64,000 nucleotides of DNA, from assembly GCA_013396525.1 (NCBI GenBank), contig VWYX01000259.1, positions 248,001 through 312,000 of the forward strand, in the 5' to 3' direction. Below are positions 1 to 11,900 of this stretch, piece after piece. The DNA is from Chaetorhynchus papuensis. Its lineage: Eukaryota > Chordata > Aves > Passeriformes > Rhipiduridae. How positions within the stretch are numbered: the stretch's first letter is position 1; every line of letters starts with the position of its first letter. Below the pieces are notes generated by a model. That model saw nothing but the letters and a program-made list of their open reading frames with translations. It had not been told where the DNA came from and did no database searches. The position numbers were made by a program, and so were the translations under genes.

Positions 1-3000
1 TGTTGACCCTCCCTTCCTCCTCTTAATGGACCACTTTTGATTTTAGCTCATATAAAGATTTATGGAACATCCCAGAGAGCTACACACAGGTTAATAGTAG
101 AGAGTGTCTTCAACACATTTTTCATGGGCTGCTTGTTTTGCAAATGCTGACTGAATCACAGTACCTTTTTTATAATCTTTCATTCAATAGCCACCAAGGA
201 ATTAACACAAATAAGAGGTGGGAAAATAATGAATAAATGTGGAAAATATAAACATGAAAAATCTTAACTAATGCAAATATCTGTGAATATTCGAGGGTTT
301 TAGGCACTGAGGGATGCATTTATTAGCTGGCTGAATTTGAATAAAGATTAGCAAGCAACTGATTTTCCTAGTGAATATCTGGCTCAGCCCTTTAACCTTT
401 CAGGGAAAGAGGTGAGGCAGAACAAAGGACCTCCTGAAGCAAAGTTCTGTGACAGCTTTAGCTGGTCTTAGGAAGCTTTTGAGCAGCACATGGAATCATG
501 CAGCAAGAGGATGCCAAACATATGTGCTTTGGAATATATGTCTCTTATTTGAAGAGAGTTGCTCTACATCATAAATCATATCCTGGCAGAAATCATAATG
601 AAGGCTAGAAATAAACAATTACAGAAGGGAAAGAATAGTGCTTTACAAGTTAAACTTGTGTATTACTTGTTTGGTAGCCAAATTTAAAACTATTTATTTT
701 GTGATGACTCAGGTTTTTACCTGTGATATGCCTTGAGAAAGCCGGAATCTTATTGAAGTAATTTCTTTATTGGAAGAAAGATGGTGCTGTTATAAAATGT
801 GACAGTTAACAATATCTTTGGGTGGGGGTGAGAGAAAGAGTCTGCAACAAAATTACTTGACTTTGCATAAGAAATTGCTGGCTCACATTATGAATTCATA
901 AATATAAACTTGCAGGGGGGCTACCTCATTAAATCAAATAAAAGCAGTGGGGGAAAAGAAGAACAGCACTGAGAATCACTTTCCCTGCTTCAGGCCCTCG
1001 GGAAAAACAGAACCATGTGAGGTAGAACACATTCTGCATTCTAGTTTTTGCCTCCTTTATGTGTGTGTTAATAATTTAAATAATTTTGAATGCATAAAGC
1101 CAAAATTTCAGTATTAGACAAAGCTGGCAAATAATTTATCAACTGCAGAACAAATAGTTGCCTTTAATTGAAAGGAATCTTTCTACATTCTGCAACAATA
1201 ACCTAATGACTGGGGGTGATAATAAAATTACCCAACTTCTTTAAGCCAGATCTCTGGAATAATGTAATATTCTAATATTTAGGTTATTAATTTGTTTACT
1301 CGTAACATTTGTTTTTTATATAATTAACTGAAAGCTACCTAGTTACTTCTTTTTCTCCCTCCTTCTGAACTGTTGCACTGATCTGCACCTGTGTATGTGC
1401 ACACAGGCAAGGACATATGGCTGTATTCCCATCTCAGGGCACCTCTTACTTCCCTGGTGTGAATTGTGTTATTTTATTACATTGGATTGTAAGCTTCTGC
1501 CTGTGGATTTCACTTTTATGACGCTAACTAACATTGGCAAATGGATCTCAATGAGACTGCCTGAGTTCAGTGAGACTGCTCACCCACTTGCTGACACTAA
1601 GCATGTGCACAAATCATCACAAGATTTAGCAAAAACTACAATAAAAAATAAACACAAAAAGAAAGGAAGAGAGAGGAAAAATGGTGATAGATATTTAAAC
1701 ATCAGTCATTCATCTATATAAATGGTTTGTTGGAAGAAGCAGCTGATCATTGCCCAAGGCTACAGCTGTTAAAATTTGCAAAAATTTGTAATTCTTTCCT
1801 AACTGTAAAAATAGGATTTCGATTTTTTTATTACTTTGTTTTTCTTTCTGCACTGGATTTCATTGTGCTGGTGGCAGGTTGCTTTTGGAAGGACAGGCTG
1901 AATTTGCAGGGGACCAAAGACCTCTCCACCACTGAGCACTGCAGCAGTCCAGGCAGCAGCAGTCCAAGCTTATGATTTTTCCTGTGTAACCCTGAATGGG
2001 AGAGTCAATGTCTTAGCACATGTATCCCAGTCTGTGAGCAGTTTTATGCCTAATCTCTGTGGTGAGATTGTAAGAAGGATGCTAGGATGTTAATTCTACT
2101 GATTTTCACTCTGCTACTGCTTGTTATGCATGTAAGCTGCAGTGATAAATTACCTGCAGGTAGGAGCTTCCATCCACTGGCATCTGGGCTGAGGCCACCA
2201 AGTCCAACCATTATGACATGTCACTGATTTGTTCCTTCATCACTCCTATGGAGCTAAAACCTTCATTTTCCTCTAAGGCAAGTGTGAGTGGCAGTTCAGA
2301 TTGATTCTTTGCATGTGAAAAGCAGGAGATGTAAATGACAGAAAGGTTAATGACAGGATAGACGATCTTTTAAAGCTTTCAGCTATTAACATTCTTTCAA
2401 ACTTTCTATCAGGCTTCACATAAATGATTCAGGGTTTTTTTAGCTGCAGTCACAAGAACAGGACAGCTTTTGTGATGCTTGCTGACTCCTGTGTAAAAGC
2501 TCCAGGCATTGCTGGACATGTATTCCTCCTGTGATTGTTCTCTCTAGAATGATGTTTTTCCAGCTGGGCAGTAGAGGATATCAAAGGGAGCTTAGGCCCA
2601 ATATTATGTCAGGCTGGCAGCCAGTAGTGTGATGCCAGTATTTCAGTGCCTGTGAGATGGATGGCAGATTGCTGACCCTTTGCTGAAATGGCACTGGTAA
2701 TAAGAAGGACCAGACATAGCTACATGTCTCTCTTACCAAAGCAGCAGGGCCTAAGGTGGATGGAGCCCAAAGGCACTGTTAGAGCCAGCTTGTTCTTATA
2801 TAATTTGCCATGAGATTGGATGCCTTTCAGAGGAAGCTTTTCTCCAGACTAAGGCTGCAGAAACTGTGGCAGAGAAAAAAGAACAAAACACAGAAACAAT
2901 GTCATAGCAAGGTTGGTGTAGTGGCAGAATCTCAGCCAATTATTAGGTGGTGTTTAATTCTTCAAGAAATGCTCTAAAAGGTATGTAGAGGTGCGCCTTT

Positions 3001-4937
3001 ACTTCCTCATAAGGAGGTCCTGCTGTGGCAGTGAGGGATGGTGGAAGTTGCAGTAATTACAAAAGTGATGTGTGAAATCCTGATTGTAGCTGTATGTTTC
3101 TGCAGTTGTGTAGGTGCTGCTGCTGGTGATGCCGTGGAAATGAGATACAATGCAGAAATTGGTCAACAGACACTAGAGAGACACATGGACACCTCCAAAG
3201 TCAACATGCAAAGCTGGCTTCATAGTGCTTATCCAGATGTTTCCTTCTGTTACCCTCTTTCTCAGAATGTATTTCTTTTCTCTACACATTTCACTCTTCA
3301 GACTTTCCCAAAATTTGTATTCCTCCAAATCATTCCTTCTTTCTAAATGACACTGTGTTTCTGTCTTGGGCCAAAAGGTTGCTTGCTAGCTTACTGCTAG
3401 CAATGTGAACTGTGTATTACGTGGATTCATTTGTGGTCTGGATATTGGAAACAGAACTGTAAAGGTTAATGTAGCAAAATAGGAAAATCATCTATGGCAG
3501 ATATCTATGGTGTTACAGAATCAGAGCCCAGCTTTTTGCTCAAAAATACCTAATATAGTTTTTTACTGTTTGTCTTCTGTTAGTAGTTATCTAGTGGTTA
3601 ACATATCAACAGCAATAGACCAAATACAGGGTAGTTAAAATATATAGTTCCTCTCCCTCATTTAATATTATTTTCATTTAAATAATGAGGTTCCAACTTG
3701 AAAATTTAAGTATGGATCAACCAGCATGCTCAATACAAATAAAAAATTAAAAAATGAGTGAGGGAATAATTCCAAACTAAACTACCTAATGCTCTGTGAA
3801 TCTTAGGCAGAGGAATGTCTCATATCCTTCAGAAATAATCACACTACCTGTGGAAATGACTGATGATGGTTTGGATATTGTTTCTAAACAGTGGGATAGA
3901 GTAGCCTCTGGGGCTCAGAAAAGTTTCCAAGCTGTTGAATATTCATAAGGAACTTTATTGTTCTGGTGAACAGATGTAGTGGTGTAGCCATGTAAAGGCC
4001 ACTGGCTTTGTAATCCACGCTGCACGATGACATTCATATTTTTGTGATAGTCTAAACACTCATGATTCCCTAAGGCTGTAACATCTGAGTGCAGATTTTG
4101 CTGAGATTTAGAAAGAAAATTCTGACTAGAGTGTTTTGAGTTTTTTCCATCAGAAATTTATAAACTTGTCAGAGACATGCAGTGTAAAATACCTCTACCA
4201 TGAAGATGTCCAGGAGTACAAAGAGCCCTGTAAAAAACTGCATAAAGATTTGAGTGTTGCAGTTATACAGGAGCACATCTGGACTTCACTGGGAAACACA
4301 AGGTAATTAAGAGAAAATGCATGTAAAATAAGCCTTTTAATGATAATTCACACATCTATACCCAAAGTCCTCAATTAAAATGATGGTAAGATATATAGTG
4401 AAACATCCTTTTGAATTTGCCAACCTGCATGAAAAGGAAGAGACTTTTGTCAAAACCAAGACCTCATCTAAACAAACTGGTTTATTTCACCAGAGACAGA
4501 GATTACTGATGTATCCTAATGGAGGTGTCATATCTTCATAACTGAGAACGAACTACGAGGTTTATAGAACAGCGCATTTAGAACGATATGTTAATAATAC
4601 TCTGCTAAATTCTCTGTTTGCACAGAACACCTTTGAGTACAGAAAGATGCAAGTGAATATGAATAAATATTGAAAGGACTGCTCTTCAAAAGTCCTGTTA
4701 ATTTGGCAACTGTTCTAGATCAACCTGAATCATATGCAATTAGATGAAGTTATCCTCTGTTCATAAAAGGAGTAAATGTGTTCAGTCCTGAACTAAGACC
4801 TAACTCCAACGTCCTAAAATGCCTGGAGTTTTCACGTGTATTCTATTGCTCTGAATTTTTAACTGCTACAGCACTTCACTAAAGCACAGAATCTTAAGCT
4901 GAGACAGATACTCTAAATATTTGGCTACATAACATTA
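1..4937. other. Single-copy AT-rich DNA, nothing recognised
   Basis: No repeat family or convincing exon was recognised. Open frames are short, the longest being a plus-strand frame of about 100 codons at 3038-3346. That frame starts with a hydrophobic stretch but has no family resemblance I can identify. Homopolymer-rich AT stretches are scattered throughout. This could be intron or intergenic DNA. Confidence 0.5.
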
Positions 4938-5190
4938 AATCATAGAATCATAGAATTGTTAAGGTTGGGGAAAAAACCTCTAAGATCATTAAGTCCAACT
5001 GTCAATCTGGCATCAGCATCATGTTCACCACTAAACCATGTCTCTATGTGCCATATTCACACATTTTTTGAACACTTTTGGGATGGTGACTCCAGTCACC
5101 AGACTTGCCTGGGCAGTCTGTTCCAATGTTTGACAACCCTTTCCTTGAAGAAATTTTTCCTAATACCGAATCTGAACCTCCCCTGCCAGG
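4938..5190 (-). mobile_element. CR1 LINE 3' end, 5'-truncated (minus strand)
   Basis: The plus strand opens with two copies of the ATCATAGA-type octamer, the reverse complement of the CR1 terminal (ATTCTATG)n repeat. This is followed by the typical CR1 3'-end text read backwards, including the complements of the 'guide to 2-3 lines of trapping' segments: AAGTCCAACT, CACTAAACCATGTC and GTCTGTTCCAATG. Homology stops near 5190, where plus-strand CR1 endonuclease sequence begins. CR1 is the dominant non-LTR retrotransposon of birds and its copies are usually 5'-truncated like this one. No open frame remains. Confidence 0.9.
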
Positions 5191-5195
5191 AGGCT

Positions 5196-5601
5196 AAGAT
5201 TAGACATTATTAACTTGATTCATGTTGCAGGATCAACAGCCCAATGGAAGTGCATCTACACCAATGCACACAGCACGGGCAATGAACAGGAGGAGCTGGG
5301 AGCCATTGTGCAGCAGGAAAACTGTGACACGGCTGTCATTATGGAAACGTGGTGGGATGACTCCAGCACAACTGGAGTGCTGCAATGGATGGCTATAAAC
5401 TCTTCAGCAGGGACAGGCAAAGGACAGGCAGTGCGGAAGCCCTGTGTGTTAGGGAGTGTTTTGACTGTCTAGAGCTTGATGATGGTGATGAAAGGGAGGA
5501 GAGTTTATGGGTAAGAATCAGAAGCTGTCATGGTGGGAGTTTGTTACAGACCACCCAAACAGGATGAAGAAGCAGACGAAATACTCTATAAGCATCTGGG
5601 A
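5196..5601 (+). mobile_element. CR1 ORF2 endonuclease-domain fragment
   Basis: Translation gives the start of the CR1 ORF2 apurinic-type endonuclease domain: NAHSTGNEQEELGAIVQQEN, then METWWDDS, MDGYKLFSRDRQ and VRECFDCLELDDGD. The reading shifts frame near 5385-5400, so the copy is dead. In an intact element this domain nicks target DNA to prime reverse transcription. The fragment lies between two minus-strand CR1 tails and reads in the opposite direction to both. Its left junction is directly against the 5' end of the 4938-5190 tail, which fits a 5' inversion of that same element. Two independent insertions are the alternative. Confidence 0.88.
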
Positions 5602-5936
5602 GAATCATAGAACCATAGAAAATGTTGAATTGAAAGGGACCCATCAGGGTGATTGAGTCCAACTCCTGGCCCTGAACAGGACATGCCAAGACTCACACCA
5701 TGTGCCTGAGAGTGTTGTCTAAACACTTCTGGAACTGTGACAGGCTTGGTGCTGTGAGCACTTCCCTGGGGAACCTCTTCCAGTGCTTAACCACTGGGTG
5801 AAGAGATTTTGCTGATATCCAACCTAAACCTCCCCTGACTCAGCTTCAGGCCATTTCCTTAGGTCCTGTCACTGATCACAAGAGTGAAGAGATCAGTGCC
5901 TGCCCCTCTGCTCCCCCTTGTGAGGATGTCGAGGAT
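5602..5936 (-). mobile_element. CR1 LINE 3' end (minus strand)
   Basis: It begins with GAATCATAGAACCATAGAA, the reversed CR1 tail, and continues through the reversed 3' region: TTGAGTCCAACTCCTGG, TCCCTGGGGAACCTCTTCCA and AACCTAAACCTCCCCTGAC. It ends near CTCCCCCTTGTGAGGATGTC. It abuts the plus-strand endonuclease fragment exactly, so it probably inserted into older CR1 sequence. It is 5'-truncated with no coding capacity. Confidence 0.9.
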
Positions 5937-6221
5937 TTGGTGATATTCTCCAAACTAAATGATTCTATGAATCTGTGGTTCCATGGCTTGATACAAAACA
6001 TTTGAGAAGTGATTTTCTTTTTTTGAGAATGTGTTTCAATGCTGAAAAGCAACAGGAGACTAGAAAACACTGGTTTTATTTACGTCATATAAGGGAAGAG
6101 TCTGGGAAATATGATGAAAATTAAGTTCATTAAATCCAACAACAGTATTAAGACATTTTTGAGATAATGTTCACAGAGAGTTTAGAGCTGCATTTGGAGA
6201 ATGAAAATGTAATAAGAACGA
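5937..6221. other. Spacer with possible scrap of CR1 tail
   Basis: Around 5957-5990 the text AATGATTCTATGAATCTGTG resembles a plus-strand CR1 terminal octamer repeat, which would be the tail of an older plus-strand copy. The rest of this roughly 285 bp is unassigned. Confidence 0.35.
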
Positions 6222-6555
6222 ATGAGTCAGTGTGGGTTTGGGAAGAAGAAATTATGACAAACAGTTCTGATTACATTTTTAAATGGAATAATGATTGGCT
6301 TACATAGAAGGAAGCCTGGTAGATATTTTATAGATGGATTTTCAGGAAAGCTCTCAACAAGGTTTCACATGATGGATTACTGCATAAAGCCTTCTAAATA
6401 TGGATTAGGGAATGAATGCTTAAGATGTCTAAGGAATTGCTTAGAAGATAAAAATGGAGGAATTAAAAGTGCATTTTTGTTCACCCAAGCTGGGATCTTT
6501 CATGGGGGTCTTTTTAGTGTTTTCAGCAGGACTTATATCAGGACTGTCATGTGAA
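6222..6555 (+). mobile_element. Decayed CR1-like reverse-transcriptase fragment
   Basis: The DNA follows the order of the CR1/LINE reverse-transcriptase core. A GTCAGTGTGGGTTTGGGAAG segment corresponds to the 'QHGF..G' motif. It is followed by a degraded 'FSKAFDTVSH' block (GATTTTCAGGAAAGCTCTCA, then TTTCACATGATGG), then 'YGL' (TATGGATTAGG), and a worn counterpart of the 'SGVPQGSVLGP' block near 6490-6530. No frame carries the motifs intact, so this is a very old copy. The assignment is by motif order and not by alignment, so it is moderate only. Confidence 0.55.
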
Positions 6556-6914
6556 GCAGAGGCCCACAGGGCCCTTGACGGATGGCTGTGCGCCCTCATA
6601 TTGATAATTTAGATGGTGCTGTACTACAGGAGAGAGAGACATTTCAAACAGCTGACATGGGCTCTTTTAATACCATGTGGTGGAATATAATTCAAAGGGC
6701 TCTGAAGCAGTTCTGGACACACTAGAATTTCTACACTTTTAGCACAGGAGCAAGCAGGGCTCATAGATAGAGCCTTTGATGGGGTAAGCCGGACTTGCCA
6801 GTGATAAGCAGTGAGATGGCACACCATAACTTGAGGAAATGAGTACTAGTACAATCCCACAATCTGCTCCATGAAGTGTTGTCTACAATGAAACACACTT
6901 GAAACAGCATGAGG
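6556..6914. other. Unassigned spacer
   Basis: About 360 bp between two CR1 segments. It may be a further decayed part of the older element, but no motif was recognised. Confidence 0.4.
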
Positions 6915-7330
6915 AACAGATGAGGAGTTTGAAGCTTTGGCCTGGTCCCAGAGATTTGACATCATTGGCATAAGCAAAATATGATGGGATGAGTCCCATG
7001 ACTGGAGTGCCCTGTTGGATGGTTACAGGCTTTTCAGGAGGGACAGGCAGGGCAGGCAAGGCAGGAGGGTGATGTTGGATATTAGGAAAATGTTCTTCAA
7101 CTGGAGGGTGGTTGGGCACTGGAACAGGCTCCCCAGGGAAGTGGTTACAGCACCAAGCCTGACAGAGCTCAAGAAACATTTGGACAATGCTCTCAGACAC
7201 ATGGTGTGACCCTTGGGGATGGTCCTATGCAGGGCTAATTGTTGGACTCTGTGATCCTGATGGGTTCCTCCCCATGCAGCGTGTTCTGTGATTCAGTGGT
7301 TCTGTGATTCTGTGATTCTGTGATTCAGTG
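6915..7330 (+). mobile_element. Internally deleted CR1: endonuclease start joined to C-terminal/3' end
   Basis: The first part reads as the CR1 endonuclease domain (FDIIGISKI, a stop, then WDESHDWSALLDGYRLFRRDRQG). Near 7068-7075 the reading passes in the same frame straight into the ORF2 C-terminal block (MLDIRKMFFN, then HWNRLPREVV and LKKHLDNALRHMV). The complete reverse-transcriptase domain is therefore missing. The 3' untranslated part ends in repeated ATTCTGTG-type octamers at 7281-7330, the normal CR1 terminus. Such deletions arise by template jumping during retrotransposition or by splicing of the element RNA. The copy cannot mobilise itself. Confidence 0.85.
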
Positions 7331-8859
7331 AAATGAGCTAATATGAGAGAACCAGGAATCTGAATCTGTTATAAATGGTCAATTCACACTGGGCTTGTAG
7401 GACCCTATTTTAAGAAATTTGTATTGCTGTCTATTTAAAGTTTAGGCCAGTAGGCTGTATTTCTGCTTCTTCAGTTAAATCTCTCTGGGAAAAGGTTCTT
7501 GGTCTGGCATGCAGAAGAAAGACGAATTCTTTAAAACACTATATCTAAGGCTCATCAGAATAGATCATTACCTTGCAATACAGCTAAGGGAACTAATTCA
7601 TAGAGAACTGAAACAATTTGCCCCACAGGTCCACTGGAGAGCCGGGAACAGAATTAATGTCTTATAAAGCCAGATAAAATGCTCCATTCACTACTCTAAT
7701 TAGAAAATTATATCAGTTTAAGAATGATGAATGATACAGGCTTGAAGATGATAAGAGAAATATGCACATTCGGCATATAACCCCATCTCCAGAATGAAAC
7801 TGAACTTGTGAGAACTGGTGTGACTTTCATTTACAAAAAAAATTTAAGTGATGGCACAATATTTTTGAACTACTTAAGAACTGGTACAAATTTTGGAAGT
7901 TTTGATGAAATCTGAAAGAAAGAAATCAAATTATCACTCTAATCTGTTCAATAGTTTTTACACAGACATCGGAAATAACTATCTTTTCTCTTCTGAACTT
8001 GTATTTTGAGAAGCTGCAAAATGCAAGCAAAGTATGTGGGGGTGTCAAAATTCCTTTGGTTTCCCTTATGGAGTTCTGAGCACATTGCCATACCATGAAA
8101 CTTGTGCAGACTTTTTGAAAAGGAGTTTATTTTACTAAAAAGTGTCTCTTGGTTAATCTTCTTGTTTGCCTGTTCAGTTACTTCTTTAAAGGTGTTGCTT
8201 AGTTTGGGGATAGTTTTGGTCTGAAAGCATGGTTTATTAAAGGTCCATTAAAATACTTCACAGGTAAAGCAGGTGTTTTGGAAATCTGAAATCTAGAATT
8301 TCCTAAAATATTAAACAGGGATTAATGGAAACAGAGATGGATGAAGAATTGGCAGGTAACCATCATAAGTGTTCAGGAAAATTTAGGGATTATTTTGTCC
8401 AATGTGCATTAACTTAGATCCAAAGTAGTGTGGAGAAGGAACAACTAGAATACTTGCAGAGAAAATAACCTGGGAAATATTGACAGAATAAAGAAGTGTG
8501 CCTTTGTTTCCCTCTTGTTGCGAGAGTGGCAGCACTGCAGACAGAGATTTCACTTTGCTGTTGGTATTTTTTTGGTGTACAGTTTGTTTGATTTAAAGAC
8601 CAAAGACTTGAGCCTGTAAGTACAAAGCTCCATATTTTACATCCTCTTAGAAGACCTGACTGTTTAATATATAGATCCAAACTCTCTAAATACCTTCTAA
8701 CATAAATCCTGCTTTGACTTAGCCTGTACCTATTTTCAGGCATAGATGATGATAGAAATATGCTTTTTGGTTAAAGGAACAAGAAAATAATTCTGGTGAT
8801 ATCCAAACTGCTCACGAGTGTAGGGGAAAAAAATAACTTTAAGAATGGTGCAGCTCTGG
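7331..8859. other. Single-copy DNA, nothing recognised
   Basis: No repeat or exon was recognised. One minus-strand frame of about 109 codons at 8414-8743 has no recognisable motif and no good flanking splice pair. Confidence 0.45.
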
Positions 8860-8990
8860 ATGAAGTACCCAGAGAGACTGTGTAGCCTTCATCCTTAGAG
8901 AGGTTCAAAACTAGTCTTGCTACGACCTGAAGCAAGACCCTGACCTAGCTTTCAAGGTAGTCCTGCTTTGATCAAGAGATCTCCTCTGAT
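8860..8990 (+). mobile_element. Old CR1 3'-end remnant
   Basis: The string follows the CR1 ORF2 C-terminus and 3' end in order. CCCAGAGAGACTGTGTAG matches the 'REIVESP' region, GAGAGGTTCAAAACTAG matches 'LEVFKTR', and GTAGTCCTGCTTTGATCAAG then GATCTCCTCTGA match the end of the 3' region. There are many substitutions, and the terminal octamers are gone. Confidence 0.6.
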
Positions 8991-11900
8991 ACTAGTCTTT
9001 ACATGTTTCTGTGGCACCTAGATTTTTTTTACTATTTTTGATTTTTAAACATATCAACATATTTGATTCTGTTAAGAAGAAAATTATGGTAAAAACATTT
9101 GTAGGGTAATGTTGACAGATTAATTTCCTCAGGCTTGTAGAATTTAAAAATATTTTGAGATATTTCTTGGGTTTGTGGGATAGTAGCCATCATTAAATTG
9201 TCTTTTTGTTTGATGTTGGAGGGTTAGGAGTTATAATATGATCAAACAATCAAATTTACCTTTTAAAGCTTTGTGCTAATCTAACATTTCCTCTGCATGC
9301 AAAAGCTTTCAGTGGGATGATTGTAATGTCTTTGCCTTGCAGTAGTGAGCTGAGCCATAGATAGTGCTACCCCCAGCAAAAACCTGGTGATGCTGTGAAT
9401 GTGAGAGCTGAATAATGAACTGGCAATGAAAACATAATAGCCCATGGCCAATGGCATGGCTCCCACAATATGTTCCTCTGCAATGGGTAAGGCTGTACAT
9501 ATTTCAATTTCTACTTTAAAATGTTCTTTCCGTATTTTCCCAGCTTTCTCCTTCTCAAAAGTCTTACCCAATAATCTCAAAGTCATTTTTGAATAAGTGC
9601 ATCCATATAAAGAAAATGAAGACTGAGGATCAAATAGCAAAAATGAACTTTTTCAAGTCAAATGACTGTAGAATTATCTATAAAACCCCAGTGTTTGAAT
9701 CCCCAGAGACAGGAACTTTAGCAGAATCTCTTGCCAAACTGCATTTGTGATAAAAGTTTTAAATGATACTCAATTTTCACCAGCTAGCAATAAATATAGT
9801 GCAATACTGTGTGTTGACCTTGCAAAGGCATCTGATAGAACAGATTGCAGTCAGCTGTAGGGCTTTGCTTCCAAACTGTAGCAAACTAGACGTGGAAAAG
9901 ACAGTGCTGTAGCACACCCTCCCCTCTCTAGATTTTGAACAGATTGAAAGGGAATACAGTCAACATTCAAACGTTTCTTTGTTGTCATGCATATTAAAAG
10001 CCCAGGGTAAAACTTTGCATTTTTATTCCTGACTGTGTACATAGATAGTACTGTTCTCCATCCAAATGTGCAATATGAAAACTTGTCTGCATCAGTCATT
10101 TTGAAATAATTGCTTTAATTTGGGTCTGTGGCTGAAAGTGAACACAAGACTAGTGTCATCTCCTAGCAGTCACTTTTCCCAGCAATTTCCTTTTTTCCAG
10201 CTTGACAAATAACAAACGCTTGGTGATAGCTTTAAATTTAAAATTCATTGTCAACCAGCTGATAAGAGACATATCAAATATTGGATTTCACTATATAAAT
10301 AGGCATATCCAGAAGTACAAAGAAGATTCCAATGACTTTCATTTGTTGTACTGCCTTGGTTATCAAATTTCCCACTAATCAAAACTTTCACTTCTGTCAT
10401 GTCCCTGACAGCTTTACATATCATATTTATTTATCATGCACCTCTGTTTATCAAAGTTTTGTTTATACCGTATCTCCTGTGGAGGAATGATACCCTGCAT
10501 ACACAAATGCAGCTGGTGCTTGAGAGTTTGACTTGCAGTCTTGTGAGTTTTAGGCCAAGATTTAAAGGATAGAAGAAAATTGCCATTGTTTGTGAACATG
10601 AGAACAAAATGCCTTTGCTTACTCTGAGAGATTATGCACAATGATGGAAGAGACTGTAATGCAAAGTGCTTAGAAATCCCATTTGGTGAATGCTAGAGAG
10701 CTGAGAAGCTAACAAAGGAATTTGATTGTCTACACAGAATAGATGCTGAGTTTGGAGCCAAAATTTGGTACGCGATTTTTTTAAATGACTTGGTGTCATT
10801 TGTAGGATTAACTGCACCTTTGGAATACTTGTTTCCTCCTTTTGTTCCTCTGAGGTCTCATGTTTTGTTCTTTCATATATCTTAGGATGGTCTCCCTAGT
10901 CCTTGCCTGGTCTCAAATGTGGCTCAAGGGAGAGCATCCCCTATAGTCACCAACAAAGCAAATGGGTTTTTGTGGTTACATGGGCAACGACCGGACAGGC
11001 CCTTCATAAAAATAGTTGTTTTGACAATGGAAAGCAGACAATTAAAGGAAAAGCATTTAAAAGCAAAAAAAATGTTACACAGGTTTGTCTTGCCTTGGTT
11101 TACTTCATTCCTTAATGGGACATCTCATTTTCCATCAGTTCTCTATACTGACACTTGCACTTTCAAATGACGATTAGGTTCCTGAAGGTAGTGAAAGTAC
11201 ATGACAAAAAATGCCTTGTTTCTTTCTCCCATTTGAAAAAGTGCCTGTAAGTTCATTAAAGTGAAAAAAAAGTTTCTTTTTTAACAAAATTGAATTAATG
11301 GTTTAAATAAAATTAAAGTATTTGCAACTATCGTCCTTGCTCTAAACTGGAAGTTCTAAACCCAAAAATGATAATCTAAAAAGCTGGAAAATACGGAGTG
11401 TCTGACAGGACTGACCTTTTTCAGTGTTGAAGGGTTACTCAGTTTTCTCATCAGATCTCTTAGGTGAAATTTCCAGTTATAAACACAAAGAGCCTGGCAC
11501 TTGAACGGGCAGATGTCTCTAATGTCTGCAAACAATCCCTGCTAAGCCAGCGTGTTGAAAGTGATTGATTTTGAAGATGGCAAGAAGAGCTTGTGGAGGA
11601 GTTCAGGCAGTTCCCCTACAAGAGAAGGAAGCTGTGTGCCAGGGGATGTCACAGTGGTAACACGGGGGCTGAGTCTCAGTGCAGGAAACCAGCAAGGACA
11701 TCTGCCCTGCTGGGGTAGTTAGTGCTGACATGCACCCAGGTCTCATTTTTAAAAGAGAAACTAAGTTTGTCTTTAGTAAGGTAGGATTCTCAGAAAGATG
11801 TTCTGGGATTTGTCCCATGGCAGAGATTTAAGTCTTACACTGCCCACCAAGGGGTACCCAGTCTGAGGAAAGAGCAGAAGCTTTTACTCATGTAATACAT

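Noticed and set aside
9570..9628. Minus-strand 59-nt segment between CTCAG and GGTAAGAC
   Set aside because: Short, with no neighbour exons in phase; chance splice-like signals are common in AT-rich DNA.
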